Program-made: the position numbers and the translations under genes
DNA from: Eulemur rufifrons
Taxonomy: Eukaryota > Chordata > Mammalia > Primates > Lemuridae
Assembly: GCF_041146395.1 (NCBI RefSeq)
Contig: NC_091012.1
Coordinates: 16,234,193-16,298,192, forward strand
DNA length: 64,000 nucleotides
Direction: 5' to 3'
The notes under the pieces: generated by a model
Database searches by the model: none
What the model was told of the DNA's origin: nothing
Seen by the model: only the letters and a program-made list of their open reading frames with translations
Shown: positions 13,745-25,944 of the stretch, piece after piece
Numbering within the stretch: the stretch's first letter is position 1
How the letters are laid out: each line of letters starts with the position of its first letter

Positions 13745-15253
13745 AATTTTATTTCTTTATTTCATAACTCCATATGCTTAAATCAAAGTTCTTTCACATT
13801 TCCAAGAAAATTTCTATGGCAATGACATTCCAATTCCACCTTGTTCCAAGCAGCAAAATGAAATGGAAGGTGACCCCATTTTTTTTAAAAAATGGCAAAC
13901 TGTTACTTTTGATAAGCAAAATTACATGTGTGTTCAATATCATTCCCCAACTTCTTCTTCTCTGGGGATGCTGAAGCTAATTAAAACTTCTATGAATAAA
14001 ACAAAATTTGAAAAATTCCAAAAGGAAAACAAAGATCAATATGCAAAACACCCAAATGTAACAGGGACACAAAAGGTTATGCAGTGGTGGTTTCTGTAAG
14101 CTACTGGGGCCCTCCACTGCTTTAAACACTGACTGCTCTCTTTGAACACAGAGTAAAGAAAGGACTAATTTCTCATGGGGAAGGAGGAGCTGCTGGAAGG
14201 GGACCTGGATGTGCACTGGCCTTGCACCACCATTGGCCCTGCCTGCAGCTCCTGCTCACTCCCTCTCTACCTCATCTCTCAAAGCCTCTTCACACAGGAG
14301 TGCGAAGGATCTGGGGTTGCCCTGATTGAGCTTCACCACATGCTCAAGGACTTTCATCTTGCTGGTTTCACCATGGGCTCTCGGGCCCCAAAGGAACTCA
14401 TAACATGCAGGATCGCTGTTGGGCACCTGGTGGTAGTCCAGGTACACTTCCTGCACCCATTCCTGGGTGATGAGTTCCGGGGCTCCCCGTAGATGTAATA
14501 CTCACTCCCAGCACACACCTCTATCACACCCAGCACTTCCCAGACAACCGTCCTCCCGGGCACAGTTGCCCTCCAATAAAATTAAGCCCAGTATGATCAT
14601 CAAGAGACCGGCCTTGGGAAAGCCCTGGCCATCATTCAGCTCCTCACTGTAGGTGAGGCCCAGGGCAGTGACAAGGACATAGAAGTGGCTGGCAGGATCC
14701 ACTTCCTTCATATCGATGCCAAAGACCAGCTGCATGCACTCAGAGGCTTTGATGAAGATCTCAGGGAAGTGGTCTTGGTAATCTCTGATGACAATATTCA
14801 GCATTTCTGCCTCGGTGATAGGCTCCTTCATTCGATGCTTGAGGAGCAGGAAATGAACCAAATCAAACATTTTCTGTTGTAGCTCTTCTTGCAGCACGGA
14901 CGCCAGGACTGTCAGGTGCTGGGAGGTGCTTAGCCCCTCCTTTTCTTCGGTGATGGAGCCTTCAGTGCAGTGGTGCTCTGGATTGGAGGCCAGGCCAGTG
15001 GGAGAGGAGGAGGCTCCTTGAGGACTCAGTGTTGCAGCAGCAACCTCTTCCAGGATCCTGGGGTGACAGTAGAGGAGGAGGCAGCCGCACCTTCCTCCTG
15101 GACCCCGGGAGCCTGTGAACCCACCAGGCCCTGCACCTCTCATGGGGCCTAAAGGCACTGATTCCTCTGAAAGAGGTGGGAAGGCATGATGGCTCTGGTC
15201 AGGGACAGCAGGCACTAGTGTGGGCAGGAGCTGGGTGATGGGGACCCACAGAC
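13745..15253 (-). pseudogene. MAGEA-family pseudogene, last (coding) exon with 3' UTR
   Basis: The minus strand encodes a MAGE homology domain, for example FDLVHFLLLKHRMKEPITEA, ECMQLVFGIDMKEVDPAS, then [19 protein letters not shown] near the C-terminus. The exon starts at 15253 just after a TTCTCAG acceptor, with the MAGEA-type leader GTCTGTGGGTCCCC. The expected ATG is at 15187, but that frame hits TAG at 15149-15151 after 12 codons. The rest of the protein is spread over three frames: a shift near 15055, another near 14550 (between the LLEGN and YYIYGEPR segments) and another near 14478. Intact MAGEA proteins are about 310-320 residues with no intron in the coding part. The final stop is at 14256-14258. 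Downstream sequence to about 13745 resembles a MAGEA 3' UTR and has two AATAAA signals (13748-13753, 13756-13761). The retained splice acceptor argues for an unprocessed pseudogene. Which MAGEA member is closest cannot be told by eye. Confidence 0.9.
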
Positions 15254-15299
15254 CTGAGAAGAGAGGGAGCATGTCAGTGGCCTCAGTGAGAACCATACC

Positions 15300-18200
15300 G
15301 TGGGGGCTCTTACAAAGTGCAACCTACAGGCCTTCTATTTAGGTGATGCCCTGGGGCCTCCCAAGGCTCCTCTCCTCCTGGTCAGATTATCCCCTGAGCA
15401 CATGAACATGAAAAGGAGATGGCTCCTCAAGCGCAGCTGGACTGCAGAGTGTGAGGCTCCATGGCTGATAGTGGGTGGGTGGGGCTGGGCAGTATTGGGT
15501 CCCCTCTGTCCTGGAGAGCGCAGGGCCTCTGGCACACATTCAGAGTGTGTACCTCACCTTGACTCCTGGCACTGCCTGGGCCTCCTCTGCTCCATGCCCT
15601 GAGGACTCTGCCTCAGACCAAGGTCTCACCGTGGGTTCCTGGAGCCCCTGTAAGGGGAAGTGAGGGGCCCTCATGCTGCAGAACATGCACAGCCCGGGTA
15701 CCCCTAGTGCTGTCAGGAAGGTGGGCCAGGCTCTGTGAGGTCCCCACCATTCTGGGGTGGATGGTCGCTTCCCTGCCCACTCAGGGCCCTCTCCTTTTGC
15801 ATAGAGGGCCCTAGACCCCACCCCTCTTCTCACCTGAGAAACACTCAGAACAAGAGCTCACATCCCTGATACGGAGCAGAAGGCAGTGAGTTTGCCCCAC
15901 ATCTCCCAGGGATGACTGCAGGGCCTGTGTCAGACTGTTTTGCGGTGAGGGTTCCCTCAACTCACCCTAAGGTATTTATCTTTAATCCTGGCAGGGCCTT
16001 GACCCACCCCTGCTGACTTGAGATGGTCCATCTGAGCTCAGGCCAAACTCTAACTCCTGAGGATGCCCCTCCCCCCACTGCCTTGAGAGCCAGAGCTTGC
16101 CAAGTCTTGCTGCTACCACCTGTATCCTCAGGGGGCTGAAAACAAAGAAGCCAGACTCAGTGGGGTCCCTTCTTTTCTGGGGCTGGTAAGTACTTTCAGT
16201 CCTCACTAACGGTACTCATCTTGACTTCTGACAAAACCTGGAACTCCTCCCTCAGCTGATGTGAGGCTGCACCCCTGAGAACAAGGTCCTCTCCTCCCTC
16301 ACTTGCTCCCCAGGTAGAAGTCTGGGGCCAGCACATGTGGTCACCCAGTTTTGGGTCCTCCCAGGGCCAAAAACTGTCATAGCGGATGGACGGGCACTCC
16401 CTATCGGGGGTACAAGGTCCCCTCACTCATCCCCCTGTGTCCTCACCTTGATGATGCCTAGCAGGCCTGGCTGCTTTCCTGTGCTGACCTGGAGCTGCGG
16501 CCCACAGACCAAATTTGTAACCACACTCAGCCCCTTCAGGCAGTAGTGAGGGAGCACCAGGTCTGGCCATGCTGCGTGGAGCTTCCAGGGCTGACTGTGA
16601 GGACAGGGTGTTTCTGTGAGGCCTCCACTGTTCTGGAGTGGGGTACCCCTAGGCCTCCCTCACACCAAGGTGTTCACCTTCCTCATGGCCGTAAAGAAGC
16701 GTGGATGTACCACATGTGGCAACCCTGCTCAGGGTCTCCCAGGGATGAAAGCAGGGGCTAGGTTGGGGCCCCTCTGTCCTGGGATCCTGGGTCTCCATCC
16801 ACCTCTTGTCTCCCAGCAGGGTCTGGGCATCTCCCTCTGCTCACCTCAGGCCGTGCTCACTATACCAAGCCCCTACCATCCCTTAGACCAGGAGGTGGCT
16901 GTCAAGATGCACGTGCCAGGCCACCCTCCATGGGGCCTCCCAGGGTTGACAGAAGGAGAGGCATCTGTGGGGTTCTCCACTATCCTGAAGTCTAGGACTC
17001 CCTCCCCTCCTCCTTATCTGTGTGTTCTCATCTTGGCTGCCTGGTACAGCCTGTGTCCCTTCCACTCACAACAATGCTCTTACTTCTGTCTAACCCCTGA
17101 GGTGTAAGTCAGTGGCCCCCACACCCTGGGCCATCCCAGCAGTGACATTCAGGGTGGAAGGGGATGGGCGGTGGGAGACCTCAATCCTCCCTCAGGGTCC
17201 TGACCTTGATGCCTGGCAGAGCCTGGACGCCCCCCCCCCCATGTCCTTGAGTCAGCCCCAGGTCACAGCAGGCTCCGACTCCCAGAGTCCCCTAAATACT
17301 AAGGGAGAGGGATTCAGCCTGACAGGTCTGCCACAAGGTGGCCCAAGGATGAAAGCAGGGACAAAGCTGGATTATTCTGGGACACGTTACCTGGGATGGG
17401 GGCCCCCTCAGTCCACCCTCATCATCTCACTTGACTCCTCACAGAGCCTCGGCCCTCTCCCCTCCACCGACGTGAAACCTGCCCCTCAGACCAATGGCCT
17501 CGCCTCTATCAGCCCCCGAGACAGACGTCGGTGGATGTCACAGCCGGCCCCCCACATGTGGGCTTCACTGGGCTTCCCTGAGCTTCCCCAGGCTGACAGG
17601 AGAGGCAGAGCTGGAATATTTGGGGACCCTCTACCAGAGGGGAGTCCCCTCAGTCCACCTTGAGCATCTCACCTTGACTCCTCACAGAACCTGGGCCCTC
17701 TGCTCACGGTCGACCGGAAGTCTGGACCTCAGAGCAACGGCTTCACCTCTGACAGCCCCTCAGGCACAAGTCGGTCTACCTCACATCCCGTCCTGTACCT
17801 GGGCTTCCCAGGGGTGACAGCAGGGACAAGAATGGAATGTGGGGCCCCCTACGAGGATGTGGCAGAGCCTGGATCTCCGCCCACTATGGCCCTCAGTTGA
17901 CCCTGGGTCACATCAACATATGACTCCCAGATTCCCTTGTGCTATAAACGGGAAGGCCTCAGTCTGACAAGTCTGTCCCAGGATGTCCCAGGGCTGACGG
18001 CAGGGGCAGAGCTGGATTATTTGGGGCCCTCTGCCATCCGCTGAGCTGAAGTCTGGACCTCACACCAAGGCCCTTACCTCTGTCAACCCCTGAGGCAGAA
18101 GTCGGTGGACATCACTGATGGCAGAGGCAGGGATGGGGCCCCTCTGTCCTAGGGTCAAATGTTCCACTAGTCCTCCTTCAGTGTCTCACCTTGACTGCCG

Positions 18201-18620
18201 GGAGAACCTCGGATTCTGTCCGCTCTACAATGGGATCTCCCAGAGCTGACCACTAGTACAGTGCTGGGGCCCCTTCCATTCTGGAGTCCAGGGCTGCCTT
18301 GGTCCCCCCCTCAGGGCCCTCACCTCGATTCCTACCGAGCCATGTGACACCTCCCTGGGCTAACCTGAGTATGCTCAAGTAGACTAAGGCGTACACTGCC
18401 ATGAATCCCTTGAGGGAGAAATTCACCTGTACAGGTCAACACCAGTATTGCCGAGAATTGAGGGAGTGGTCAGACTGACAACTCTGCCTGGATTCTTCCA
18501 GGACTGGCAGGGCAGAGATGGATTCTTTGGGACTCCTATGTTCTAGGGTGAGTGGACACCTCAGTTCTCACTCATGAGAGCCCTCATCTTGGCCCTTGGC
18601 TTCTTGATTAATTGCTCCAT
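15300..18620 (-). repeat. Degenerate tandem repeat of MAGEA-like 5' non-coding exons
   Basis: Upstream of the MAGEA exon, similar units of roughly 120-240 bases recur on the minus strand. Two landmarks alternate: a plus-strand CCCAGGGxTGACAGCAGGG block (near 15907, 16740, 17590, 17810, 17990, 18240) and a CACCTTGACTCCTxxCAGAGCCTGG block (near 15556, 16440, 17200, 17427, 17670, 18185, 18322). Read on the minus strand, the second block is GGAGTCAAG followed by GTGAG, a good 5' splice donor; the GT lies at 15556-15557, 16445-16446, 17671-17672, 18188-18189 and 18322-18323. The copy near 17425 has lost it. This matches what I know of MAGEA loci, where repeated alternative first exons precede the coding exon (described for MAGEA4). 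A C10 run is at about 17231. Confidence 0.65.
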
Positions 18621-19930
18621 GGGAAATGTGCTCCCCTTCCACGTAGGACCCTTTGTCCAGTGGCAACCCTTGTAAAAAATGACTCCAAGTCCCAGGCTAG
18701 ATGTTAAATGGGGAGCTCTTGCATCCATGACCAAGGGTGAGCTGTCGTATATGTAGTGTTCTCTTATTCAAATCTCTTCTGTATCTATGTTTTTTACAAT
18801 TTATTTAACTTCCATTGTTTGCAAAAAAATTTCTTTAGTAATTGATCCTACTAGGAAAAATGTCTATTTTGTAAGTATTTTCAAAGAATTGTGTTTTGTC
18901 AGTTATCTCTACTGTTATCTGCTTCATTATTTCTGCTTTTATCTTCATTATTTCATACCTTCTACTAAGATAAGTTGCATATGGTATTTATTCTTTAGTT
19001 TCTTGAAATGTGCAGATGTTTTAAACATTTTCATTGTCTCATATATTTAATGCTATCTATTTCCCTCTGAGTATCACTTGGGCTGTATCATACAGTTAGT
19101 GTTATATAGCTTTATGTGTATGACTTGAATTTTTTACAAGTTGAATATATTATTGTTTTACTTATGCTATTAATATTTTCAAAATTTATCCCCAAACAAG
19201 GTGTGAAAATTATTTTTGAGAGGACTGTGAAAAGGATGATAGAACTAGAACGTCACTTGGAGGAGATTTCAGGTTCCAAAAGCATTTTATTTTGTTTTGT
19301 TTTTGTCATTAGTTATAGAACAGTTTTAAACATATTTAAATGCTGTTGACAGAGTTGGGTTAATTGCAGGAATGCAAAGACGTTTAACACTAGAAGATCA
19401 ATCTACGTAACTGGCCATGTGTAAGAGTCAAGGATTTACTAGGAAAATAGAAACTTCTATCAATATTTAATACAGAGGGAATTTAATGCAGGGGACTGAT
19501 TACACAAATGATGGAGAAGCCAAACGAGGGAGAGTTGGAGAACCCAATAATTAGCCACACGAGGAAGTCAATCTCACCTCTAGGTCTGAAGGACAAACAC
19601 GAATTTAGCATTAATGGAGCCTAGGTATTGGGTTCAACAGGATCTGGAATCATGGTGGGACTATCTGATGGTGGCTGGAGCCATGGAAAATGTAGCCACT
19701 GAAGGAGAAGTCACCTGATGCAGAAGAAGGAGGAGAAAAACCTCTAATCGCTCTATCTTCCTGAACCAAAATGGCAACCAAATGTTGGTGAGCCTAGGAA
19801 TTGGAGCCTTCAGGAGTCAAATCCTGTAGAGTGGAGAGCAGAGTAGGAGAAAATGAGAGATGGATCTGGGAGCAAATAATCCCAGGACTGGCTAACTATA
19901 GTAACAGATTGAAGGAGACAAATCATATCT
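18620..19930. other. Unique or unassigned AT-rich sequence
   Basis: No gene supported. A short piece near 19350-19430 (GAATGCAAAGACGTTTAACA) looks like an L1 scrap, and 19440-19930 may hold an unidentified old LTR. Confidence in both is low. Confidence 0.35.
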
Positions 19931-20308
19931 ACAGTAAACTTATTAATCTTTTTTAAAATTTTAAGTTTTGGGGGGTACAAATTGAATTCTGTTGTACGTA
20001 TATATTGTATAGTGGTGAAGTCTGGGATTTTGGTGTATCCTTCACCTGAGTATTGTACATTGTGCCCCATAGGTAATTTACCATACCTCACCTCCTCCCA
20101 CCCTCACCCTTTTGAGTCTTCAACGTCCATTATACCACTCCGTGTGCCCTTATGTAGCCATAGTTTAGTTCCCACTTATAAGCGAGAATATGGAGCATTT
20201 ATTTATCTGTTCCAGAGTTACTTCACTTAAGATAATGTCCTCCAGTTCCCTCTAAGTTGCTGCAAAAGACACTATTTCACTCTTTCTTATTGTTGAATAG
20301 CACTCCAT

Positions 20309-20342
<34 letters not shown>

Positions 20343-20745
20343 TGTGTATATGTGTGCATATATATATATATATATACCTCAATTTCTTAATCCATTCAGT
20401 TGATGGGCACTTAGGTAGATTCCATATTTTTGCAATGTTGAATTGTGCTGTGATAAACATATGAGTAGAGATGTCATTTGGATATAATGATTTCTTTTCC
20501 TCTGGGTAGATACCCAATACTGGGTTTGCAGAATCAATGGTAGATCTACTTTTAGTTCTTTGAGAAAGTTTCATGCTAATTTACATTCCCAGCAAGAGTG
20601 TATAAGTGTTTCATTTTCACTGCATCCACACTAACAACTAATGTTTTTTTTGACTTTTTAGTAATGGCCATTCTAATTGGAGTAAGATGGTATCCGATTG
20701 TGGTTTTAAGTTGCATTTCCCTGGTTACAGTAAATTTATACATAA
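19930..20745 (-). mobile_element. L1 fragment, antisense, 3' end and ORF2 C-terminus
   Basis: The plus strand reads as the reverse of an L1 tail: AGTTTTGGGGGGTACAAATT, the CTTATAAGCGAGAATATGG segment, then ATAGCACTCCATGGTGTGTG and TCTGGGTAGATACCCAATAC. A (TG)n(TA)n microsatellite (20311-20373) has expanded within it, just after the CTCCATGG motif. Confidence 0.85.
20311..20375. repeat. (TG)n-(TA)n microsatellite
   Basis: An uninterrupted TG run of about 15 units is followed by TTTGTGTGTATATGTG and about 9 TA units. It lies inside an antisense L1. Confidence 0.95.
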
Positions 20746-21369
20746 TGGTATTTAATAAAAATCGACATGCATTCCCAACAGAGAGATATTTCTCAAAGTA
20801 TAAAATTTTTTTTCTACCCCACCCTCTCCCACAAAGTATAAAATTTATATTCATGAGTCTATGCTGATAAATAAATGACTGAACAAATGGGGGAGAATAG
20901 ATAAATCTCCTGTGAAGAAGTATTACATATCATTTGTGTAGATACTCCATACTTCTCAAGTGTTGGCTGGTCACCGTGACTTCCTTCCAAAGAAAGTACA
21001 GTGTGGAAAAGGGGGAAAAGAGTAACTCTATAGCAGGGAAGCCTGAAAAACGCTCCCTCTGCCAGGTGATCAAGATTGATATCCACAGTGATAAGTGTAG
21101 GGCAGATGGGAGGGGGAAGGAGGGGATGGGTAAATTCAAACCGAACGGGTGTAGTGAGCTGTCTGGGAGATGGGTATACTTGCAGCTCTGACTCGGGCTG
21201 TACAAAGGCAGTGTATGTAACCAAAGGGTTTTTACCCCTGTAATATTTTGAAATAAAATGAAAACAGTGAGAAGTCATTGCTGATTGTATGTATCTTTGA
21301 TATGATGTCACGAGAATAGCACTTTAACTCTGTGGTTCTCCCCTTTCCAAACCCATAATACCAAGCTAA

Positions 21370-22870
21370 TCATGACAAAATCATCAGCAAAATTCCAAGA
21401 GAGGGGCATCCTACAATATACCTGACTAGAACTCCTCAAAACTGTCAAGGTCATCAAAAACAAGGACTGCCTGAGAAAATGTCATAGCCACGAGGAGTCT
21501 AAGAAGGTGTAATGGCTAAATATCCTGTAGAATCTTGGATAGGATCCTGGAACAGAAAAAAGATATTAAGTAACGACTAAGGAAATCTAAAGAAAGTGTG
21601 GACTTCTGTTAATAACATTGTATCACTATTGGTTCATTATTTGTAAACAATGTACCATACTAAGATGTTAATTAATAGGGGAAAGCGAATGTGGGCCATG
21701 TGGGAACTCCCTGTACTATGTTTGCAATTTTTCTGTAAATCCAACACTATTCTAAAATAAAAAGGTTGGGAAACTGGAAAAAAAAGAAAAGTCAACTAGA
21801 TAAAGGATATGTGTGAAAAGCCTATAGCAAACATCGTACACATGTGGGGAAATTTGAAAGCTTTTGCTTTGAAACTGAGGATTAGACAAGGATTCTTCCC
21901 TTTACCATTTCTCTGCAATATCTTGATGGAGATACTGTCCAGTGCAGTAATGAGAAGCAGAAGAGATAGCAATTCATAAAATAGGAAATAAAGTGTTCGT
22001 GATTAACAGATGATTAGACTGTGTGTGAAGAAAATCCAAAAGAACTAAGGTTAAACTATTCAGTCAAAAAAAGTGAATGTCAAGGTTGCTTGGTATAATA
22101 TCAATATACAAAAAGTAAACTTTGTTTATGCAGCAACAAATACTATAAAATGAAAATGTAAGTCAGCAAAATGTGGCTTGTAACCTATCATACCAAAATA
22201 TTAAATATTGAAGGGTAAATCTAGCCAAAGCACGTTTAGGAACTCTATGGAAAAAATATAAAAACACTCTTTAGAAAAGTTAATAAACACCTAACTAAAA
22301 ATAAAGTATAATATGATCATGGTTATGAAGATTCAGTTGGATAAAGACGTTAATTCTCCTTAATTAATCTACAGATTGACTGTAATCTAAATAAAAATTC
22401 CCAAAGGCTTTTTGGGTGAATATGTCTGTTTATGTGCATATCTGTGTGAAACGTGACCCAATGAGTGTAATGTTTAAATTGGCATGCAACAGGCCAAGCA
22501 TAGCCAAGACAGTCTTGAAGGAATAGGGGAAGATAAAACTAGTTACTCTACCAGATGAGTAAGAATTATTAAAATGCTAGAGTAATTAAGTTTGTGGTAT
22601 GTGTGCCGTGGTTGATAGGCGGATCAAAATGTAAATACTGTACTCTTGAAATAGAGGCTTATATATGGACCGTTGATTTACAAAAAAGGTGCAACTGCAG
22701 AACAGTGGGGAATCCTAGTATTTTTAGTAAATGACAGTGAAACAACTGGATCTCCATGTAGAAACCCCAATGCAACTGGAATTCTTCTGAAGCTATATAA
22801 AAATCAATTGCAGAGGGATTAAAGGTCTACTTTTTCAATTATTGTTATAAAACATTTCAAAACACAGAAA
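21370..22870 (+). mobile_element. Old L1 fragments, sense (3' end then ORF2 pieces)
   Basis: From 21370 to 21785 the text matches an L1M-type 3' end (GATGTTAATTAATAGGGG, GTGGGAACTCCCTGTACTAT, TTTTCTGTAAATCC, AATAAAAAGG). From 21785 on, diverged ORF2 segments follow (AAGCTTTTGCTTTGAAACTG near 21857; GATAGCAATTCATAAAATAGG). Probably two insertions or a rearranged one. Confidence 0.7.
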
Positions 22871-24555
22871 ACTATATTAAATAGTTGAAGGAAGCTAGCA
22901 TTGTGGGCCAAGTAGGGCTTTGAAAATGCTGGAGGGGAAAGGACTGAAAGAGTCTGGGGATATCATTCAGTGCCAGAAGGGATGGAGATGATATGAGCTG
23001 GGGAGAAAGAGAGGAAATGGCAGCTCCTTCTGCTCCCTGTCTCTGACACAGATGGCCTTGCTACCTTAATGGGCCTTCATTTTCAAAGAGCTGGACGTGG
23101 TGGCTAGAGGCAGCTTGATAAAAGGCTACCTGGACCAATGATGTGCTCATTCCACCTCTCACAGCAAGCCTTGCTGGCCACTGGAGCCCTGGTGCTCCAA
23201 CAAGTGTGACTTGATGTACGAGTCCAGAGACTCCTGACAGGGGATGTTGGACTGACATGCTGACCAGGCCCAGGAGGCCTTTAGTGGCTTAGAGGCAAGG
23301 CCAGGTTGTCAACATGTGAGGGGAGCAGAGTCCTGCCTCCCTCCTCACCTGGATGAGGGCTCTTGATGGAGAGAAGGGCTTGGGGGCTTTGGCCACTCTT
23401 TTTGTTTGACCCATTTAAGGTGTACCGCAGATGTTGCTCTTTTGCAGAAATTCTTCTCTGCACACCCCTGCTTATAGGAATTGGAGTACTTGATGGAGCA
23501 AAGGAGGGTATCTCTCCATCCTGCGGTAAGAGGTACTCTAAATGTGGAGGGCTAAGTACCATGGGATGACATTGAACTCAGTCCAAGTGGGCAGGGGACC
23601 TGCAGAGATATCAGTGGGAAGGCTTCCCCTACCAGCACAGGAACTACCACCATCTGGGGAGGATTCTCCTAACAGTGTCTTTCACAGAGTAGAAGTTTTA
23701 ATTTTAATAATGTCTAACCTATCAATTTTTTCTTTCATGAGTCATCCCTTTGGTGTTGTGTCTAAGAAGTCGTTGCCAAATCCAAGTTCACCTTGATTTT
23801 CTTCCACGTTTGTTACCTTTCAGAAGCTTTATAGCTTTGTGCTTCACATTTAGGTCTAGGATCCATTTTGAGTAAACTTTGTGAAAGGTGCACAGGAAGT
23901 GTCTTTCTCCTTGCTGAGGTCAGGGGTACTGTAAATATGGAGAGGACAGGCATCATGGGATGACACTGAACTCATTCCTAGTGGGCAGGGGGCCTCCAGG
24001 GATACCAGTGTGGGGGCCTCCCGCAGCAGCACATGAACTGTCACCAGTCTGGGTAGGGGTGTTGGGGAAGTGTCTTAATGAAGAACCTCCACCATTGAAA
24101 TGGTATTATAATGGGATTTGGAGCTCCTGGTTTGAAAGGCTTTAGGTTGGCAGTCAGTCTCTGAATCAGAATGGGGTCACCCAAAATGGAGCCACAGGGT
24201 GATGGGCTGAAGGGCCCTGTAGCAGGGAGAGCACCATCTCGATTATTCCATCTACCCAAGGGTAGTTGGTGGCCCAGATGAACACTCGCTCCCACCTCTG
24301 CTCCACATACTTCCTTTTGGCTGCCCTCACTCTGGACAGGGGCCTCGGCAGAATTCAGGAATGCCAAGACTCCAGAAGAGGTTGACTTATGGTTTTGTGA
24401 GAGATTTCACTGAAGGCCTGGGTCATCTCCAGATCCACTCTGTTCAGGACCAACTCAGCTGTTGTGGAGTTGAGTTTGCTGTCTTCCTCAGCTTGGGCTT
24501 TAGCGTCTTGGGTGCATTAGACTTTCTTGTAGCCAGAATAGGATATACAACTTGT
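22870..24555. other. Unique sequence with an internal duplication and a coding-like stretch
   Basis: Two similar blocks (23526-23687 and 23917-24085) share landmarks CATGGGATGACATTGAACTC / CATGGGATGACACTGAACTC, GTGGGCAGGGG and CAGCACA. An antisense L1 scrap (about 23695-23885, CTAGGATCCATTTTGAGTAA) lies between them. No gene was identified beyond the remnant listed separately at 24180-24530. Confidence 0.5.
24180..24530 (-). pseudogene. Coding-like remnant of unknown identity
   Basis: On the minus strand, 24530 to about 24360 reads as an acidic/polar protein-like segment (for example AELVLNRVDLEMTQAFSEI) ending at a stop. After a frame change a second segment resembles KYVEQRWERVFIWATNYPW (about 24310-24250). 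The composition looks more like decayed coding sequence than random DNA, but I recognise no family and no start, splice pair or complete frame is present. It could be a processed pseudogene piece or chance. Confidence 0.25.
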
Positions 24556-25151
24556 GATGGTTAATTTTAGATGTGGAATTTACTAGTTGAAGGGATACCC
24601 TGGTAGTTGGTGAAGCATTATTTCTGGGTGTGTCTGTGAGGGTGTTTCTAGAAGAGATTGGCATTCAAATTAGTGGACTAAGTAAGGAACATTTGCCCTC
24701 ACCCAGTGTGGCTAGGCATGATCTAATTGGCTGAGGCCTGGATGGAACAAAAAGGCAGAGGAAAGGCAAGTTTGCGCGCGCGCGTGCGCTCTCTCTCTCT
24801 CTCTCCCGGAGCTGGGACACCCTTCTTCTCTTGCCCTTGGACAGCAGAACTTCAGGCTTTCTGGCCTTTGGACTTTTGGACTTGCAGCAGCATCTGCTCT
24901 GGGGTCTTGGGCCTTTGTCCTCCATCTAAGAGTTATACCATCTGCTTCCCTGGTTGCAAGGCCTTGAGACTTGGACTCAGCCACGCTGCTGGCTCCCTGT
25001 TTCTTCAGCTTGTAGATGGCCTATTTTGGGACTTTTCAGCCTCCAAAACTGCATGAACCAATTCCCTTAATCAATCTCCTCTCATATATCTGTGTCTATC
25101 TGTCTATGCATCCTATTGGTTCTGTCTCTCTGGATAACCCTGACTGATACA
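24555..25151 (+). mobile_element. Full-length solitary LTR (TGATGGTTAATTTT...CTGATACA)
   Basis: It starts TGATGGTTAATTTTAG and ends CCTATTGGTTCTGTCTCTC, GGATAACCCTGACTGATACA, giving TG...CA termini. Between these lie GGTGTTTCTAGAAGAGATTGG, CAGCCTCCAAAACTGCATGA and CCAATTCCCTTAATCAATCT landmarks. Same family as the fragment at 6771 and the antisense piece at 50983. A (GC)n(CT)n tract (24773-24806) has expanded inside. No internal viral region flanks it. Confidence 0.75.
24773..24806. repeat. (GC)n-(CT)n simple repeat
   Basis: An alternating GC tract runs into an alternating CT tract inside the LTR at 24555. Confidence 0.9.
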
Positions 25152-25459
25152 CAACCTTTCAGGTGAAGGTGAAAAGCTTACACAATAAAGCTCAGTTCCC
25201 GTACCTGGAGAGAGCTTGGTTCTGAGTATCACTCCTGGCCCCTGTGACCTCTGGGATATCGGTACTGCAGCCCATCATAAATAGCAAAAGGGCTGTTTTT
25301 CCTTTTCTTGGGGGTAATGGATGAGGGGAATGACTGCCTGGAGCTCCTTCTGTGCACTACCCACAGTAGATAGCTCACTGATGAATAGCAATATTTTGAA
25401 ATTAACATATGTTGATGACTTATGTGTCAAGGTTAAAGATGAGAAGACTACTGCAAAAA

Positions 25460-25940
25460 GGGGACTGAGATTTGCAACAACATGGATGAAACTGGAGAAC
25501 GTTATGTTCAGTGAAATAAGCCACGCACAAAAAGACAAATCTTACACGTTCTCACTCATATGTGGGAGCTAAACATCAGAAATATCTCATGGAAACAGAG
25601 AGTATGAAGATGGTTATCAGAGGCCAAGGGTAGTGAGGACAGGGGGATAAGGTGGGGATGATTAATGGATGCAAAAATATAGTTAGATGGTAGATAGAAT
25701 GAACACTATTTCATAGCACAACAAAGTGACTATAGTCAACAATAAGTTAGGGTATGCTTTAAAATAGCTAGGATAGAAATGTTTCTAACACAAAGACATG
25801 ACAAATACCTGAGGTGATGGAAGCCCCAATTACCCTGATTTGATTAATTCACATTCTGTGCCAGTATCAAAACATCACATATACCCTATAGAGATATACA
25901 ACTATGATGTACACATAACAATAAAAATGAAAAGGAAGAC
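25460..25940 (+). mobile_element. L1 3' end, sense
   Basis: It contains GCAACAACATGGATGAAACT, GAAATAAGCCACGCACAAAA, TCTCACTCATATGTGGGAGC and the ATGATGTACACATAACAATA tail. 5'-truncated older L1. Confidence 0.85.
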
Positions 25941-25944
25941 ATGA

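Noticed and set aside
14685..15152. Plus-strand frames over the MAGEA pseudogene
   Set aside because: They are antisense shadows of the MAGE homology domain; codon pattern and homology are on the minus strand.
16616..17663. Open frames of 163 and 183 codons on the plus strand
   Set aside because: They are antisense to the MAGEA-like leader-exon repeat, rich in P, S and G, cross several repeat units and have no domain signature. GC-rich composition explains their length.
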